A stretch of 54,080 bases of DNA from Desulfococcaceae bacterium (GCA_030145385.1 JAQYVU010000020.1:1-54080), one strand, 5' to 3'. Positions 28,773-38,321 are shown, counted from the first letter of the stretch. The notes: generated from the sequence alone by a model not told the origin. Numbers and translations are program-made.

Positions 28773-30194
28773 ATGGCTATTGAACTACAACAAAATCTTC
28801 GTCTTCAGCAACAATTGGTCATGACCCCTCAGCTCCAGATGGCAATTAAACTTCTGCAGCTTTCAAAACTTGAACTTGTGGAAATGATTCAGCAGGAGAT
28901 AGAGAACAACCCTACACTCGAAGATTCTCATATAATTTCCGCTGAGGAAGATAAAGATAATACCGATGCTGAGCCTTTGAGTACAAAAGAAGTTACAATC
29001 GAAGAAAAATTTGATAACTATCTGGACTGGCATAACTATATTGACGAATTTAATTCCACCGGTAAAATCCATTTTGAAAGTGAAAGAAAAGATGCGACGG
29101 ACCTTGAGGCGTTCACAACCAACAAAACGTCGCTTGCCGATCATCTCCGCTGGCAGCTTTTGATGAAGCAGCCTTCTTCTGAAGACGAAGAGATCGGCAG
29201 CCATATCATAGGCAATATTAACAAGGATGGTTATTTAGATATTTCAATCGAAGATATTGCCGAGAGCAGCAATTATTCAGCGGATAAGATCCGGCAGGTT
29301 TTATCACTGATTCAGTCGTTTGATCCGCCGGGTATCGGCGCGACAGACCTCAAAGAATGCCTGTTGCTGCAAACCAGACATTTAGCAATTGAAAACCCGC
29401 TGGTCAATGACATTATCCGTTTACATATTAAGGACATTGAATCCAAACGGTACAAAATTATTGCCAAATCTCTCAAAACCGATATCAACAGCGTGATAGC
29501 TGCTGTTGGATTTATAAAAACCCTTGATCCGAAACCGGGCGACAAATTCAATGACGATCATCTTATTTATATCACTCCGGATGTCTATGTTTACAAAGAA
29601 GGTGATGACTATTTAATTTTAATGAATGATGACGATATGCCGAAACTGCATATTAATTCATATTATAAAAAAGCGGTTCGCCGGGGCGAAAAAATTGCTG
29701 ACGAGACAAAAACCTATCTTAAAGACCGACTTCGTTCGGCTGAATGGCTGATAAAAAGTATTCATCATCGCCGTAAAACCATTTACAATGTCATGGAAAG
29801 CATTATTAAGTTACAGCGGGACTTTTTTGATCACGGCATTGCCCATCTTAAACCAATGGTACTCCGGGATGTCGCTGATGACATTGAAATGCACGAATCA
29901 ACAATCAGCCGGGTCACCAACAACAAATATGCCTATACCCCCCAGGGAATTTTTGAATTAAAATTCTTTTTTAACAGTTCTATTAACTGTTCAAACGGCG
30001 GTTCCATCGCATCAGCAAGTGTTCAGGAAAAAATCAAAAAACTCATTGAAAATGAAAACCATAAAAAGCCTTACAGTGATAAAAAAATTACGGAAATTTT
30101 AGAATCGTCTGAGATTCACATTGCCAGGCGCACTGTTGCAAAATACAGGGAAATGATGGGGATTCTACCTTCGAGTAAACGTAAACAATTTTAA
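28773..30194 (+). CDS. rpoN: RNA polymerase sigma-54 factor
   Basis: 473 residues. Region I is Gln/Leu-rich (LRLQQQLVMTPQLQMAIKLL) and binds enhancer activators. An acidic region II follows, then the core-binding and DNA-binding domains, and the C-terminal RpoN box ARRTVAKYREMMGI. It directs transcription from -24/-12 promoters; the NtrC-type activator at 18.3-19.7 kb needs it. Order lptA-lptB-rpoN-hpf-ptsN-rapZ matches the enterobacterial rpoN operon. Confidence 0.97.
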   Translation: MAIELQQNLRLQQQLVMTPQLQMAIKLLQLSKLELVEMIQQEIENNPTLEDSHIISAEEDKDNTDAEPLSTKEVTIEEKFDNYLDWHNYIDEFNSTGKIHFESERKDATDLEAFTTNKTSLADHLRWQLLMKQPSSEDEEIGSHIIGNINKDGYLDISIEDIAESSNYSADKIRQVLSLIQSFDPPGIGATDLKECLLLQTRHLAIENPLVNDIIRLHIKDIESKRYKIIAKSLKTDINSVIAAVGFIKTLDPKPGDKFNDDHLIYITPDVYVYKEGDDYLILMNDDDMPKLHINSYYKKAVRRGEKIADETKTYLKDRLRSAEWLIKSIHHRRKTIYNVMESIIKLQRDFFDHGIAHLKPMVLRDVADDIEMHESTISRVTNNKYAYTPQGIFELKFFFNSSINCSNGGSIASASVQEKIKKLIENENHKKPYSDKKITEILESSEIHIARRTVAKYREMMGILPSSKRKQF

Positions 30195-30208
30195 GGAGGA
30201 TAAAATTT

Positions 30209-30754
30209 ATGCAGATATCTGTAACATTTAAAAACTTAGACCCCTCCGATCACCTGAAGTCATATGTACAAAACAAATTGAACAAACTGGACAAACTGCT
30301 CGACAACCCAGCTGAAGCCAATGTTGTTCTTTCAGTTGAAAAAATTCGCCATATTGCTGAAATCAAAATAATCGGCGACAGACTGAGTATTAATTGCCGG
30401 GAAAAAACCAGCGATATGTATTCATCTATCGACATGGCGCTGGATAAACTCGAAAAACAAATAAAAAAAAACAAGCAAAAAATCAGGAATCACCGTCAGG
30501 GAACCCGATCCGAACTCAAAGAAAGACAACCTTTGCCTGAAGATATATCATCCCCTCCATTGGATGAAAGCGGCGAACCGCAGATTAGAATACAAAATAT
30601 TGATTTCAAGCCAATGGACGTGGATGAAGCCAGTATGCAAATGGACCTGGTTCCGGACAACTTTATTGTATTTACAAATTCAAGAACAAACAGAGTCAAT
30701 GTACTTTACCGAAGAAAAGACGGCGATCTCGGATTGATTCAGCCGCGCAGCTAG
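30209..30754 (+). CDS. hpf: Ribosome hibernation-promoting factor, long form
   Basis: 181 residues: an N-terminal HPF/RaiA domain (about 1-100), a low-complexity linker, and a C-terminal dimerisation domain (about 125-181, NFIVFTNSRTNRVNVLYRR). The long form dimerises 70S ribosomes into 100S particles in starvation. AAGGAGG lies before the ATG. It lies 14 nt after rpoN. Confidence 0.96.
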   Translation: MQISVTFKNLDPSDHLKSYVQNKLNKLDKLLDNPAEANVVLSVEKIRHIAEIKIIGDRLSINCREKTSDMYSSIDMALDKLEKQIKKNKQKIRNHRQGTRSELKERQPLPEDISSPPLDESGEPQIRIQNIDFKPMDVDEASMQMDLVPDNFIVFTNSRTNRVNVLYRRKDGDLGLIQPRS

Positions 30755-30805
30755 CCTATTTTTTATATTAACTATTTAACTTTAAATTATAACGAACACC
30801 TTGAA

Positions 30806-31264
30806 ATGAAAATACTTGATTTTCTTGACCCAAAAACGATTATTACTGAACTGAAATCAACCGATAAAAAAGGTGTCCTTGAAGAGCTGACGCTTCCGGT
30901 ATCGGATATCACACAAATCGAACACAAAGAACTTGTCCGCGTACTTATTGAACGTGAACACCTTGGCAGTACCGGTATTGGTAACGGTATCGGAATTCCT
31001 CACGGCAAACTAAAAAACCTTCCGTCATTGATTTTAGGTGTTGGTTTAAGCCGCAAAGGGGTAAACTTTGATTCAATGGACAAAAAGCCTACACATATAT
31101 TCTTTTTGCTGTTAACCCCCGACAACTCGACAGACCTTCACCTAAAACTCCTTGCACGGATTTCAAAAATTTTAAAAGAAGAATCTTTTAAGGATAAAAT
31201 TTTATCTTCATCGGATAAAGATGACGTCATTCGATTAATACAAGGCATTGACGAAGAATTTTAA
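30806..31264 (+). CDS. ptsN: PTS nitrogen-regulatory EIIA protein
   Basis: 152-residue EIIA of the fructose/nitrogen type. The phospho-accepting His66 is in GIGIPHGKL. It regulates by phosphorylation rather than sugar transport in bacteria with the Ntr PTS. Placed between hpf and rapZ as in many proteobacteria. No EI-Ntr or NPr gene is in the window; a mannose-type EIIA follows two genes later. Confidence 0.95.
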   Translation: MKILDFLDPKTIITELKSTDKKGVLEELTLPVSDITQIEHKELVRVLIEREHLGSTGIGNGIGIPHGKLKNLPSLILGVGLSRKGVNFDSMDKKPTHIFFLLLTPDNSTDLHLKLLARISKILKEESFKDKILSSSDKDDVIRLIQGIDEEF

Positions 31265-31353
31265 TAACCCCTGTTCCGATTCATTAGATAAAACAATGCA
31301 TCGCTCTCAGCCGTATAAAAATCGGTCACTTAAATATCGTATATTTATTCGTA

Positions 31354-32223
31354 ATGACAAATTATAAAATAATCATTATCTCCGGTCTTTCCGGGTCCGG
31401 TAAAAGTACGGCAATTGCGGCAATTGAAGACACGGGCTTTTATTGTGTCGATAATATGCCGGTTGAACTGCTTCCCAAATTTCTCGAACTTCCAATGCAC
31501 AGCGACACCGAGATTAAGGGGCTTGCATTTGTAATGGATATCCGGGAAAAAAATTTTCTGAATTCATGGCCGGATATTTTTGAAGACCTCAGGCAGAAAG
31601 GGCATCATTTTGAAATCCTGTTTCTCGAAGCGGAAGAAACCGTCTTGTTAAAACGGTTCAGTCAAACCAGAAGGCACCATCCGCTGGTTCGGGACAAATC
31701 TCTTCTCGAAGGCATCCGGGAAGAAAAAAAATTACTGGAACCTTTGAAAGAAGCGGCCGCAAGAATTATCGACACCTCCGGCTGCAATATTCATGATCTG
31801 AAATCAATTATTTTCAATTTGGCACAAAGCACAGTTGAAGCCGTGGCTATGCGCATTAAAATAATGTCATTTGGCTTCAAGCATGGTATTCCCCATGACA
31901 CAGACATGATCATCGATGTTCGATTCCTGACCAATCCGTATTTTATTCCGGAACTCAAAAAATTTGACGGTAAAAATGAAAAAGTTAAAAATTATGTTTT
32001 AGCAAATCAGACAACTCATACATTTTTATTAAAATTTACAGATCTTATTGATTTTTTGATCCCGTTGTATGAAAAGGAAGGAAAATCATATTTAACGATC
32101 GCGATTGGTTGCACGGGCGGTCAGCATCGTTCGGTTGTTATTGCCGAAACGATTTTCAATCATATCAATAAACCCGGTCGTCCGGTGGATATTAACCATC
32201 GGGATATTGATATTAAGATTTAA
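31354..32223 (+). CDS. rapZ: RapZ/YvcJ family nucleotide-binding protein
   Basis: 289 residues. An N-terminal P-loop kinase-like domain has Walker A GLSGSGKST. A C-terminal domain carries DVRFLTNPYF and the highly conserved CTGGQHRSV. In E. coli RapZ controls glmS through small RNAs; here only the family and the conserved ptsN neighbourhood are known. Confidence 0.95.
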   Translation: MTNYKIIIISGLSGSGKSTAIAAIEDTGFYCVDNMPVELLPKFLELPMHSDTEIKGLAFVMDIREKNFLNSWPDIFEDLRQKGHHFEILFLEAEETVLLKRFSQTRRHHPLVRDKSLLEGIREEKKLLEPLKEAAARIIDTSGCNIHDLKSIIFNLAQSTVEAVAMRIKIMSFGFKHGIPHDTDMIIDVRFLTNPYFIPELKKFDGKNEKVKNYVLANQTTHTFLLKFTDLIDFLIPLYEKEGKSYLTIAIGCTGGQHRSVVIAETIFNHINKPGRPVDINHRDIDIKI

Positions 32224-32319
32224 AGTGCGTCATGATAATTCACCGCCGGTAATAGAAAGCATGAGACACCGACATTTATTTATCGGAAAACAAGCTTAAA
32301 TTTAAAATCAGGATTTTTT

Positions 32320-32736
32320 ATGGTTGGCATAGTCATTGTTACACACGGGATGCTCGGAGATGCGCTGGTTGAAACAGCTGAACTGATTTTCGGTTCAAAG
32401 CCGGAATCAATTATATCCGTATCCATTAATCTAACGGAAAATGTGGAAAAATTAAGAAAAAAAATTAATACTGCCATAAAATCCGTTGATTCCAATAAGG
32501 GGATACTGATTTTAACAGACATGTTCGGCGGCACGCCATCAAACTTAAGCTACTCTTTTCTTGAAGAAGGACGAATCGAAGTCATTTCCGGTGTAAACCT
32601 GCCTGTTCTTCTCAAAGCAATCAATCTTCGAAAAAAAGACATGGATCTGCACCAGGTGGCCAAAACCATCGAAACTTACGGCAAAAAAAGCATTTCCCTT
32701 GCTAGCAGCATATTAAAAGGGGAAAAAAGAAGTTGA
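32320..32736 (+). CDS. PTS mannose-type EIIA component
   Basis: 138 residues, the size of a free EIIA-Man domain. The active His9 lies in IVIVTHGMLGDALVE, and LTDMFGGTPSN is the second family motif. No EIIB, EIIC or EIID genes follow, so it probably serves regulation rather than sugar uptake. AGGA is 6 nt before the ATG. Confidence 0.93.
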   Translation: MVGIVIVTHGMLGDALVETAELIFGSKPESIISVSINLTENVEKLRKKINTAIKSVDSNKGILILTDMFGGTPSNLSYSFLEEGRIEVISGVNLPVLLKAINLRKKDMDLHQVAKTIETYGKKSISLASSILKGEKRS

Positions 32737-32739
32737 CTG

Positions 32740-33198
32740 ATGTCAGATTTGATCATTGACACAATGTCGGAAAAAGATATCGATCCTGTATTATCAATTG
32801 AACAGGCGTCATTTAAAAATCCCTGGAGCAGGATTTCTTTTTTAAACGAACTTTCAAATAAATATTCACATAATTTTGTTTTAAAGCTTGAAAATTCGTT
32901 TGAAACATATCAGATTATCGCATACCTTTGTTTTCGTTTGATTACCGATGAAATTCATATATTAAAAATCGCCGTCAACCCAGAGCAACGAAGCAAAGGT
33001 ATGGCTTTTAAATTTATAAACCATTGCCTGAACACATTTTGTGAGCAGAAAATTAAGTCGGCTATCCTTGAAGTCAGACAGTCAAACACGGCCGGTATTG
33101 TACTTTATGAAAAAATCGGTTTTGGCATTGAAGCCCAAATACCGAATTATTATTCAGATACACATGAGGATCTAATCCTTATGCGAAAAACTTTTTAA
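32740..33198 (+). CDS. rimI: Ribosomal protein S18 alanine N-acetyltransferase-like GNAT
   Basis: 152-residue GNAT. The acetyl-CoA site is VNPEQRSKGMAFKFI and the later strand reads LEVRQSNTAGIVLYEKIGFG, typical of RimI. It is 3 nt after the EIIA gene and 11 nt before gapA. Target assignment rests on family similarity. Confidence 0.88.
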   Translation: MSDLIIDTMSEKDIDPVLSIEQASFKNPWSRISFLNELSNKYSHNFVLKLENSFETYQIIAYLCFRLITDEIHILKIAVNPEQRSKGMAFKFINHCLNTFCEQKIKSAILEVRQSNTAGIVLYEKIGFGIEAQIPNYYSDTHEDLILMRKTF

Positions 33199-33209
33199 AG
33201 GAGGTATAA

Positions 33210-34214
33210 ATGGCTATTAAATTAGCAATCAATGGACTGGGAAGAATCGGAAGGCTCGTGTTCCGTTCCGCTTTAAAACGTTCTGATATTGAAATTGTTG
33301 CGGTGAATGATTTAATGGATCCTGAATCCATTGCTCACCTGCTGACATATGATTCAGTTCATGAAAAACTCGACGTTCAAATTACACCCAAGGAAAATGC
33401 CATCGAAATTGATGGGAAATCCATTACTGTTTTTTCTGAAAGAGATCCGGCAAACCTTCCCTGGAAAAAATTTAATGTTGATATCGCAGCGGAATGTACC
33501 GGTCTTTTCCGGGACAAGGAGAGCGCTTCAAAGCATCTATCCGCCGGCGCTAAAAAAGTAATCATCTCAGCACCTGCCAAAGAACCGGACATTACCATTG
33601 TTATGGGTGTTAATTCTGACCAGTATAATGCTGACAGCCATCATATCATATCGAATGCATCCTGCACCACAAACTGTCTGGCACCGATCGCCAAAGTACT
33701 GAACGATGAATTTGGTATTATCTGCGGGTTGATGACGACTGTTCATTCATATACCGGTGATCAGCGTTTACTGGATGCGCCTCACAAAGACCTTCGCCGG
33801 GCAAGATCGGCCTGTCTGTCGATGATTCCGACCACAACAGGCGCTGCCAAAGCGGTGGGACTGGTGCTGCCGGAGTTGAACGGAAAATTAAACGGGCTTT
33901 CCATCCGAGTACCCACCCCGAATGTTTCTATTGTCGATCTGGTAGTCACAATAGAAAAGACCGGCGTGAGCGCCGAAGATATTAATGCCGCGCTGAAAAA
34001 TGCTTCCGCGACTTCACTTTCCGGCATCCTTGGATACAGCGATCTGCCGCTTGTTTCAAGCGATTTTAACGGTTGCACTCTTTCCTCAATAGTAGACGCA
34101 CCGACGACTTACGCGATTGGAAACATGGTGAAAGTTTTATCCTGGTACGATAACGAAGCCGGATACTCTACCCGGATGGTCGATCTTGCGGAAATGATCG
34201 GCAAGAAACTATAA
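33210..34214 (+). CDS. gapA: Glyceraldehyde-3-phosphate dehydrogenase
   Basis: 334 residues, standard GAPDH length; NAD-dependent glycolytic/gluconeogenic enzyme. Rossmann GLGRIGRLVFR, catalytic Cys in SNASCTTNCLAP, NAD-type Asp after VAVNDLMD, and the late SWYDNEAGYSTRM are all present. AAAGGAGG precedes the ATG. tpiA follows 292 nt later. Confidence 0.97.
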   Translation: MAIKLAINGLGRIGRLVFRSALKRSDIEIVAVNDLMDPESIAHLLTYDSVHEKLDVQITPKENAIEIDGKSITVFSERDPANLPWKKFNVDIAAECTGLFRDKESASKHLSAGAKKVIISAPAKEPDITIVMGVNSDQYNADSHHIISNASCTTNCLAPIAKVLNDEFGIICGLMTTVHSYTGDQRLLDAPHKDLRRARSACLSMIPTTTGAAKAVGLVLPELNGKLNGLSIRVPTPNVSIVDLVVTIEKTGVSAEDINAALKNASATSLSGILGYSDLPLVSSDFNGCTLSSIVDAPTTYAIGNMVKVLSWYDNEAGYSTRMVDLAEMIGKKL

Positions 34215-34506
34215 ATATATTTTAGGCTACCATACAGACAAGAATCAGAAATAACTTTCATTAATTTTCTGCACAAATGTCACCAATCTGGTTGCCGATC
34301 GTATTTTTATATTTTCTGTTTTTTTGTCAGATTGCTTGTGTGGAAAATTGAAGGGATTCTTCAATGAGTACATTTTTCAAGATAATATATATTTTAAACG
34401 GCGTATGTTATATTGATTATTGCGATTATAAACACCTTAAGAATCTTTTGGTTTTTATTAAATCCATTATCGATGTTATGATTATTTTTTTGGAGGAATT
34501 CGTTTT

Positions 34507-35262
34507 ATGAAAGATCGCATCCCATTGATCGCGGGCAACTGGAAAATGTTTAAAACTAGTAATGAAGCATTGGATGCAGCAGCTCAACTGGCAAAATTAG
34601 TGTCTGATATTGATACCGTCGATATTATGATTGCCCCGCCGTTTACTTCTCTGACGGTTGTATCGGAGGTTATCCGGGACACCCGGATTGCTCTCGGTGC
34701 CCAGGACATGTACTGGGAAAAAGAAGGCGCTTTTACCGGTGAAATTTCCGCACCTATGCTGATTTCCGCAGGATGCCAGTATGTTATAATCGGCCACTCC
34801 GAACGCCGGCAGTATTTTGGAGAAACAGACGAGACAGTAAACAAGAAAATAATGGCGGCCACCGCGTCCGGGCTCATTCCCATTCTCTGCGTGGGTGAAA
34901 CAGAAACACAAAGAGATGAGAAAAAAACATTTTCAGTGCTTGACAAACAGATAGAAAAAGGGTTAGAAAAGCTAACTTTAGATGAACACCAGTCTCTCAT
35001 TATAGCATATGAACCGGTTTGGGCAATCGGGTCCGGCAAAACAGCGACACCTGACCAGGTTCAGGAAGTTCATGCATTTTTAAGAGACTTGATTGAAAAA
35101 AGATTCGGAAACATGCTTGCAAAAGCCACCCGGATTCTGTATGGAGGGAGCGTCAAACCGGATAATGTGACAGAGTTGATGGCGTTGCCGGATGTAGACG
35201 GTGCCCTTGTCGGAGGCGCCAGTTTAAAGGCAGATTCATTCAGTAAAATTATACATTTTTAA
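34507..35262 (+). CDS. tpiA: Triosephosphate isomerase
   Basis: 251 residues. Substrate Lys in GNWKMF, catalytic His in IIGHSERR, catalytic Glu and loop 6 in AYEPVWAIGSGKTA, and phosphate-binding ILYGGSV are all present. TTGGAGGAATTC stands 7-9 nt before the ATG. It precedes secG by 23 nt, a conserved pairing. Confidence 0.97.
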   Translation: MKDRIPLIAGNWKMFKTSNEALDAAAQLAKLVSDIDTVDIMIAPPFTSLTVVSEVIRDTRIALGAQDMYWEKEGAFTGEISAPMLISAGCQYVIIGHSERRQYFGETDETVNKKIMAATASGLIPILCVGETETQRDEKKTFSVLDKQIEKGLEKLTLDEHQSLIIAYEPVWAIGSGKTATPDQVQEVHAFLRDLIEKRFGNMLAKATRILYGGSVKPDNVTELMALPDVDGALVGGASLKADSFSKIIHF

Positions 35263-35285
35263 TATTAATCAAAAAATAGAGACTT

Positions 35286-35720
35286 ATGACTGCATTAATC
35301 ATAACAATACACGTAATTGTCAGTATTGCCCTTATTTTGATTGTACTTTTGCAGACCGGCAAAGGCGCTGATATGGGGGCTGTTTTCGGTGGCGCGGGCA
35401 ACCAGGCCCTTTTCGGGAGTTCTGGTGCGGCTACGTTTCTTGGGAAAATGACGACTGTTGCAGCGGTGGTATTTATGCTCACTTCGTTAACCCTTGCTTA
35501 TATATCGAAAAGCGGCGGAAAATCCGTTGTATCTGATATTAAGTCGCCAACGCAGCAGACTCAACCGGTTGTACCGGATCAACCGTCTCCGGTACCGGAA
35601 CAGAGCAATGCCGAACAAAATATTCCGGTTCCTCAACAGACAGCACCAACAGAAGTTATTCCAACTGAGCCGATAGCGGTTCCCGAAGAGGCAATACCAA
35701 CGCCATCTTCAGAAGAATAA
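35286..35720 (+). CDS. secG: Preprotein translocase subunit SecG with extended acidic/Pro tail
   Basis: 144 residues. Two membrane helices (about 3-24 and 55-73) flank the conserved cytoplasmic loop GKGADMGAVFGGAGNQALFG, which identifies SecG. Residues 80-144 form a long Pro/Gln/Glu tail absent from short SecG proteins. Downstream lies tRNA-Leu(GAG), as in E. coli. Confidence 0.94.
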   Translation: MTALIITIHVIVSIALILIVLLQTGKGADMGAVFGGAGNQALFGSSGAATFLGKMTTVAAVVFMLTSLTLAYISKSGGKSVVSDIKSPTQQTQPVVPDQPSPVPEQSNAEQNIPVPQQTAPTEVIPTEPIAVPEEAIPTPSSEE

Positions 35721-35732
35721 AAACCTTTCTAT

Positions 35733-35818
35733 GCCGAAGTGGTGGAATTGGTAGACACGCTATCTTGAGGGGGTAGTGGGTTACGCCCGTGCCGGTTCAA
35801 ATCCGGCCTTCGGCACCA
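35733..35818 (+). tRNA. tRNA-Leu(GAG)
   Basis: 86 nt including an encoded CCA. The acceptor arms GCCGAAG and CTTCGGC pair fully. The anticodon stem CTATC/GGTAG encloses loop TTGAGGG with anticodon GAG (CUC/CUU codons). A long variable arm marks a class II tRNA, and the T loop TTCAAAT sits in GCCGG/CCGGC. It lies 12 nt after secG and is probably processed from that transcript. Confidence 0.97.
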
Positions 35819-35828
35819 TATATACACG

Positions 35829-35866
35829 AAAGCCGCGATCGTCGCTGATCGCGGCTTTTGTTTTTT
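35829..35866 (+). terminator. Intrinsic terminator after secG/tRNA-Leu
   Basis: A 12-bp perfect stem (35829-35840 with 35847-35858), a 6-nt loop, then a TGTTTTTT run. It probably ends the tpiA-secG-tRNA transcript. Confidence 0.92.
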
Positions 35867-36107
35867 GAATTTCCATTTTTTGAGGGTTTCTTTATGTGAG
35901 ATAGATACTTACCGATTGTTATGGTTCATATCATTTGCGTTTTTAATGTGTTTTAAAAATGCTATCTATTCTCTGATGAACTCAATCGAAATAAAATTGG
36001 CAAATAATCTTCTGCTTTTTTTATTGTAAAAGTCTTTGTTGTATAACACAGGGATTATTTTTTTTGGTTATAATATGATAGCCCCCAAATGATGGACAAA
36101 GAGCTGT

Positions 36108-37265
36108 ATGTTTAAATCTATAAAAAATTCCGTTAAGACCCAGTCGCAAATCCTTTCAATTAAAGCCATCCTGAGCATGATTCATGCGGTGGAACGCATC
36201 GTGAACAAGGACGCGCTGAATCTCACGGGAATGACGCCGCACACCGTTATATACGAGGATGACCTTCTTTCTGTTCTGCATTACCACCCCTTAGAAGATG
36301 ATGAAATTAAAATCGGAGACGAATATTTTCCGGTTTCCCGACAAACACACAAAACTCCGCTGGTATACATTCCGCCACTCCTGGCGCCTGGATTCGCATT
36401 TGACCTTTTCCCGGAACGGAGCCTGGCCCGGTATTTTTTAGCCAAAGGATTTGATGTATACCTTGTTGACTTCGGCACGCCCACCAAAAGTCACGCCCAC
36501 CTTTCGTTTGAAGACTATATTCTTAACTGGATGCCGGCTTCCCTGGAGGCCATTCGTGCAGACAGCGGGTCAAAAAAGTTATCACTTTACGGGTACTGCA
36601 TGGGCGGACTCTTCTGTCTGCTTTACACCGCTCTTTTTCAGGATTCACATATCCGCAACATCGTGACGGTTGCCAGTCCGATTGACACCCATCAAATGGG
36701 AGTTGCCGGAAAAGCTTTGTCACTGGTCGCAGTACCGGCTCACAAACTCGCCCGCAGACTCAATTTCAGCTTGCGTGACATTAAACCCGAATACCTGCAT
36801 GTGCCCGGCCTGCTTGGCACCATCGGGTTTCACATGATTAACCCCTTGGGAGTGCTCAAAAGCTACTGGGACCTGCTGCTTAATCTCTGGGACAGAAACT
36901 ATGTGACAGCACATGAAAGCCTCGGTCACTGGATCAATAACCTGCTGGATTATCCGGGTGCTACGGTTCAGGAAATCGTCATTCAAATGGCACTGGCCAA
37001 TAAGCTGGCCCGCAAAGGAGAGATGACCATCGGCGGCAGAAGCGCAAAATTAAAAGGCATCAACTGCTCCCTGCTCTCTTTTGCCGGCGATAAAGATGAA
37101 ATCGTGCAATTTGAGTCTGCCCGTAAAATTATGGATGTGGTGTCGTGTCAAGACAAAGCGTTTAATATAGTGCCTGGAGGACATGTCGGCCTGATCATAG
37201 GGGAGAAAGCGCCGCCAAATTTATGGAAGATGAGCGCTGACTGGCTTGCGACCCGATCGGATTAA
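36108..37265 (+). CDS. phaC: Poly(3-hydroxyalkanoate) synthase, class III-like PhaC
   Basis: 385 residues of the PhaC alpha/beta-hydrolase family. The lipase-box-like GYCMGG has catalytic Cys164; the Asp is in FAGDKDEIV and the His in GGHVGLI near 362. Early motifs VYIPPLLAPGFAFDL and VYLVDFGTP fit. Length suggests class III, which normally needs PhaE; no phaE, phaA or phaB is in the window. It would polymerise hydroxyacyl-CoA into storage granules. Start has weak ribosome-site support. Confidence 0.88.
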   Translation: MFKSIKNSVKTQSQILSIKAILSMIHAVERIVNKDALNLTGMTPHTVIYEDDLLSVLHYHPLEDDEIKIGDEYFPVSRQTHKTPLVYIPPLLAPGFAFDLFPERSLARYFLAKGFDVYLVDFGTPTKSHAHLSFEDYILNWMPASLEAIRADSGSKKLSLYGYCMGGLFCLLYTALFQDSHIRNIVTVASPIDTHQMGVAGKALSLVAVPAHKLARRLNFSLRDIKPEYLHVPGLLGTIGFHMINPLGVLKSYWDLLLNLWDRNYVTAHESLGHWINNLLDYPGATVQEIVIQMALANKLARKGEMTIGGRSAKLKGINCSLLSFAGDKDEIVQFESARKIMDVVSCQDKAFNIVPGGHVGLIIGEKAPPNLWKMSADWLATRSD

Positions 37266-37315
37266 GATAAAAACATATATTTATCACAATAAAAAAACAA
37301 GGATCACAATAAGAA

Positions 37316-38152
37316 ATGCTCAAACAAAGCCAGTTATACACGTTTATTGATCAGGATAAAAAGTTTGCGTTGTATTTTTTAGAAGGCCAAAAGCTCATCC
37401 ATGACCTGGTTTTAACCCATGACTTGAAGCCGGGTGGATTTTCCTACTTCCGGTCAACTGTTTTAAGCGTTCAGTTAATGATGGGGCTTTTGAAACACGG
37501 CGAGTATTTTTGTTTTTACATTGATTCGGAATCCCCTTATTTCAGACTCAAAATCGAAATGAATACCCAGGGTCTTATGCGGGGGATGCTCTACTCAGAT
37601 AATCTGAATGTTGCGCCGGATACGATTACCGGTCAGGTGCGGCTGGTGAAATTTTTTCCAAATTCTGAAATGCCGTATCAGTCCACCATCGATCTTAAGG
37701 ATGTCGCTATCGACGAAATCATGAACCGTGTGTTATCGATGTCTTATCAGGTTAAAAGCCGGATATTTATTTCCAGCAAGAGTGATCAAAGCGTCATGAT
37801 TCACCAGCTGCCCCTGACGTCTCATGAGGAGCCTTCCGACCTGGATGCAGCGTTTACCAGTTACATCGACCCGCTAAATGACATAATGGCAACAGGCCTT
37901 ACGGATCAAGCAGCCATCCTAAAAGCCTTTGAAGATAAAGGATTTAAGTATCTTGCCGGCCAGACGGTTGAATTTAAATGCGGCTGTTCCAAAAAACAGA
38001 TGATCGACAATGTCATTAAGTTTTCAAAGACCGGTAATGAAGATCTTTTTCTACCGGGCAAAGACGTTATTGAACTGGTTTGTGAATACTGTAAAACCGC
38101 ATACCGGATTACGAAAAGGGATATTCAGGAATCTTCATCGGATTACCATTGA
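37316..38152 (+). CDS. hslO: Hsp33 family redox-regulated molecular chaperone
   Basis: 278 residues. The substrate-binding fold occupies the N-terminal 190 residues. The C-terminal zinc site is CxC (FKCGCSK) plus CxxC (CEYC), the redox switch that activates the chaperone under oxidative unfolding stress. It lies 50 nt after phaC and may share a transcript. Presence in an anaerobe fits oxygen-exposure defence. Confidence 0.9.
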   Translation: MLKQSQLYTFIDQDKKFALYFLEGQKLIHDLVLTHDLKPGGFSYFRSTVLSVQLMMGLLKHGEYFCFYIDSESPYFRLKIEMNTQGLMRGMLYSDNLNVAPDTITGQVRLVKFFPNSEMPYQSTIDLKDVAIDEIMNRVLSMSYQVKSRIFISSKSDQSVMIHQLPLTSHEEPSDLDAAFTSYIDPLNDIMATGLTDQAAILKAFEDKGFKYLAGQTVEFKCGCSKKQMIDNVIKFSKTGNEDLFLPGKDVIELVCEYCKTAYRITKRDIQESSSDYH

Positions 38153-38220
38153 ATAAAACGCAACTGAACGGCAAACCCAAAACAAAGAGGTAGGGATGAG
38201 TGATAAGGAAACAAAGCCTG

Positions 38221-38260
38221 AAATGGCATCAACATAAGGGAATTTTCCCTTGCCATTTTT
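38221..38260 (+). terminator. Probable intrinsic terminator after hslO
   Basis: A 6-bp stem AAGGGA/TCCCTT with a 4-nt loop (38236-38251), outer pairing of AAATGGC with GCCATTT and a following run of T. The stem is AT-weak but well placed. Confidence 0.6.
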
Positions 38261-38321
38261 CAAAACCGGTATATAAACTCTAAACGCTGATATAAATAAT
38301 CAATCAAACAAGAAAAAAAAT

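Noticed and set aside
32320-32736. Mannose PTS transport operon
   Set aside because: No EIIB, EIIC or EIID genes adjoin; the neighbours are rapZ and rimI.
34215-34506. Small hairpin TTGAAG/CTTCAA (34348-34364) before tpiA as a terminator or riboswitch
   Set aside because: Stem too short and no T-run; the 292-nt gap shows no known riboswitch features.
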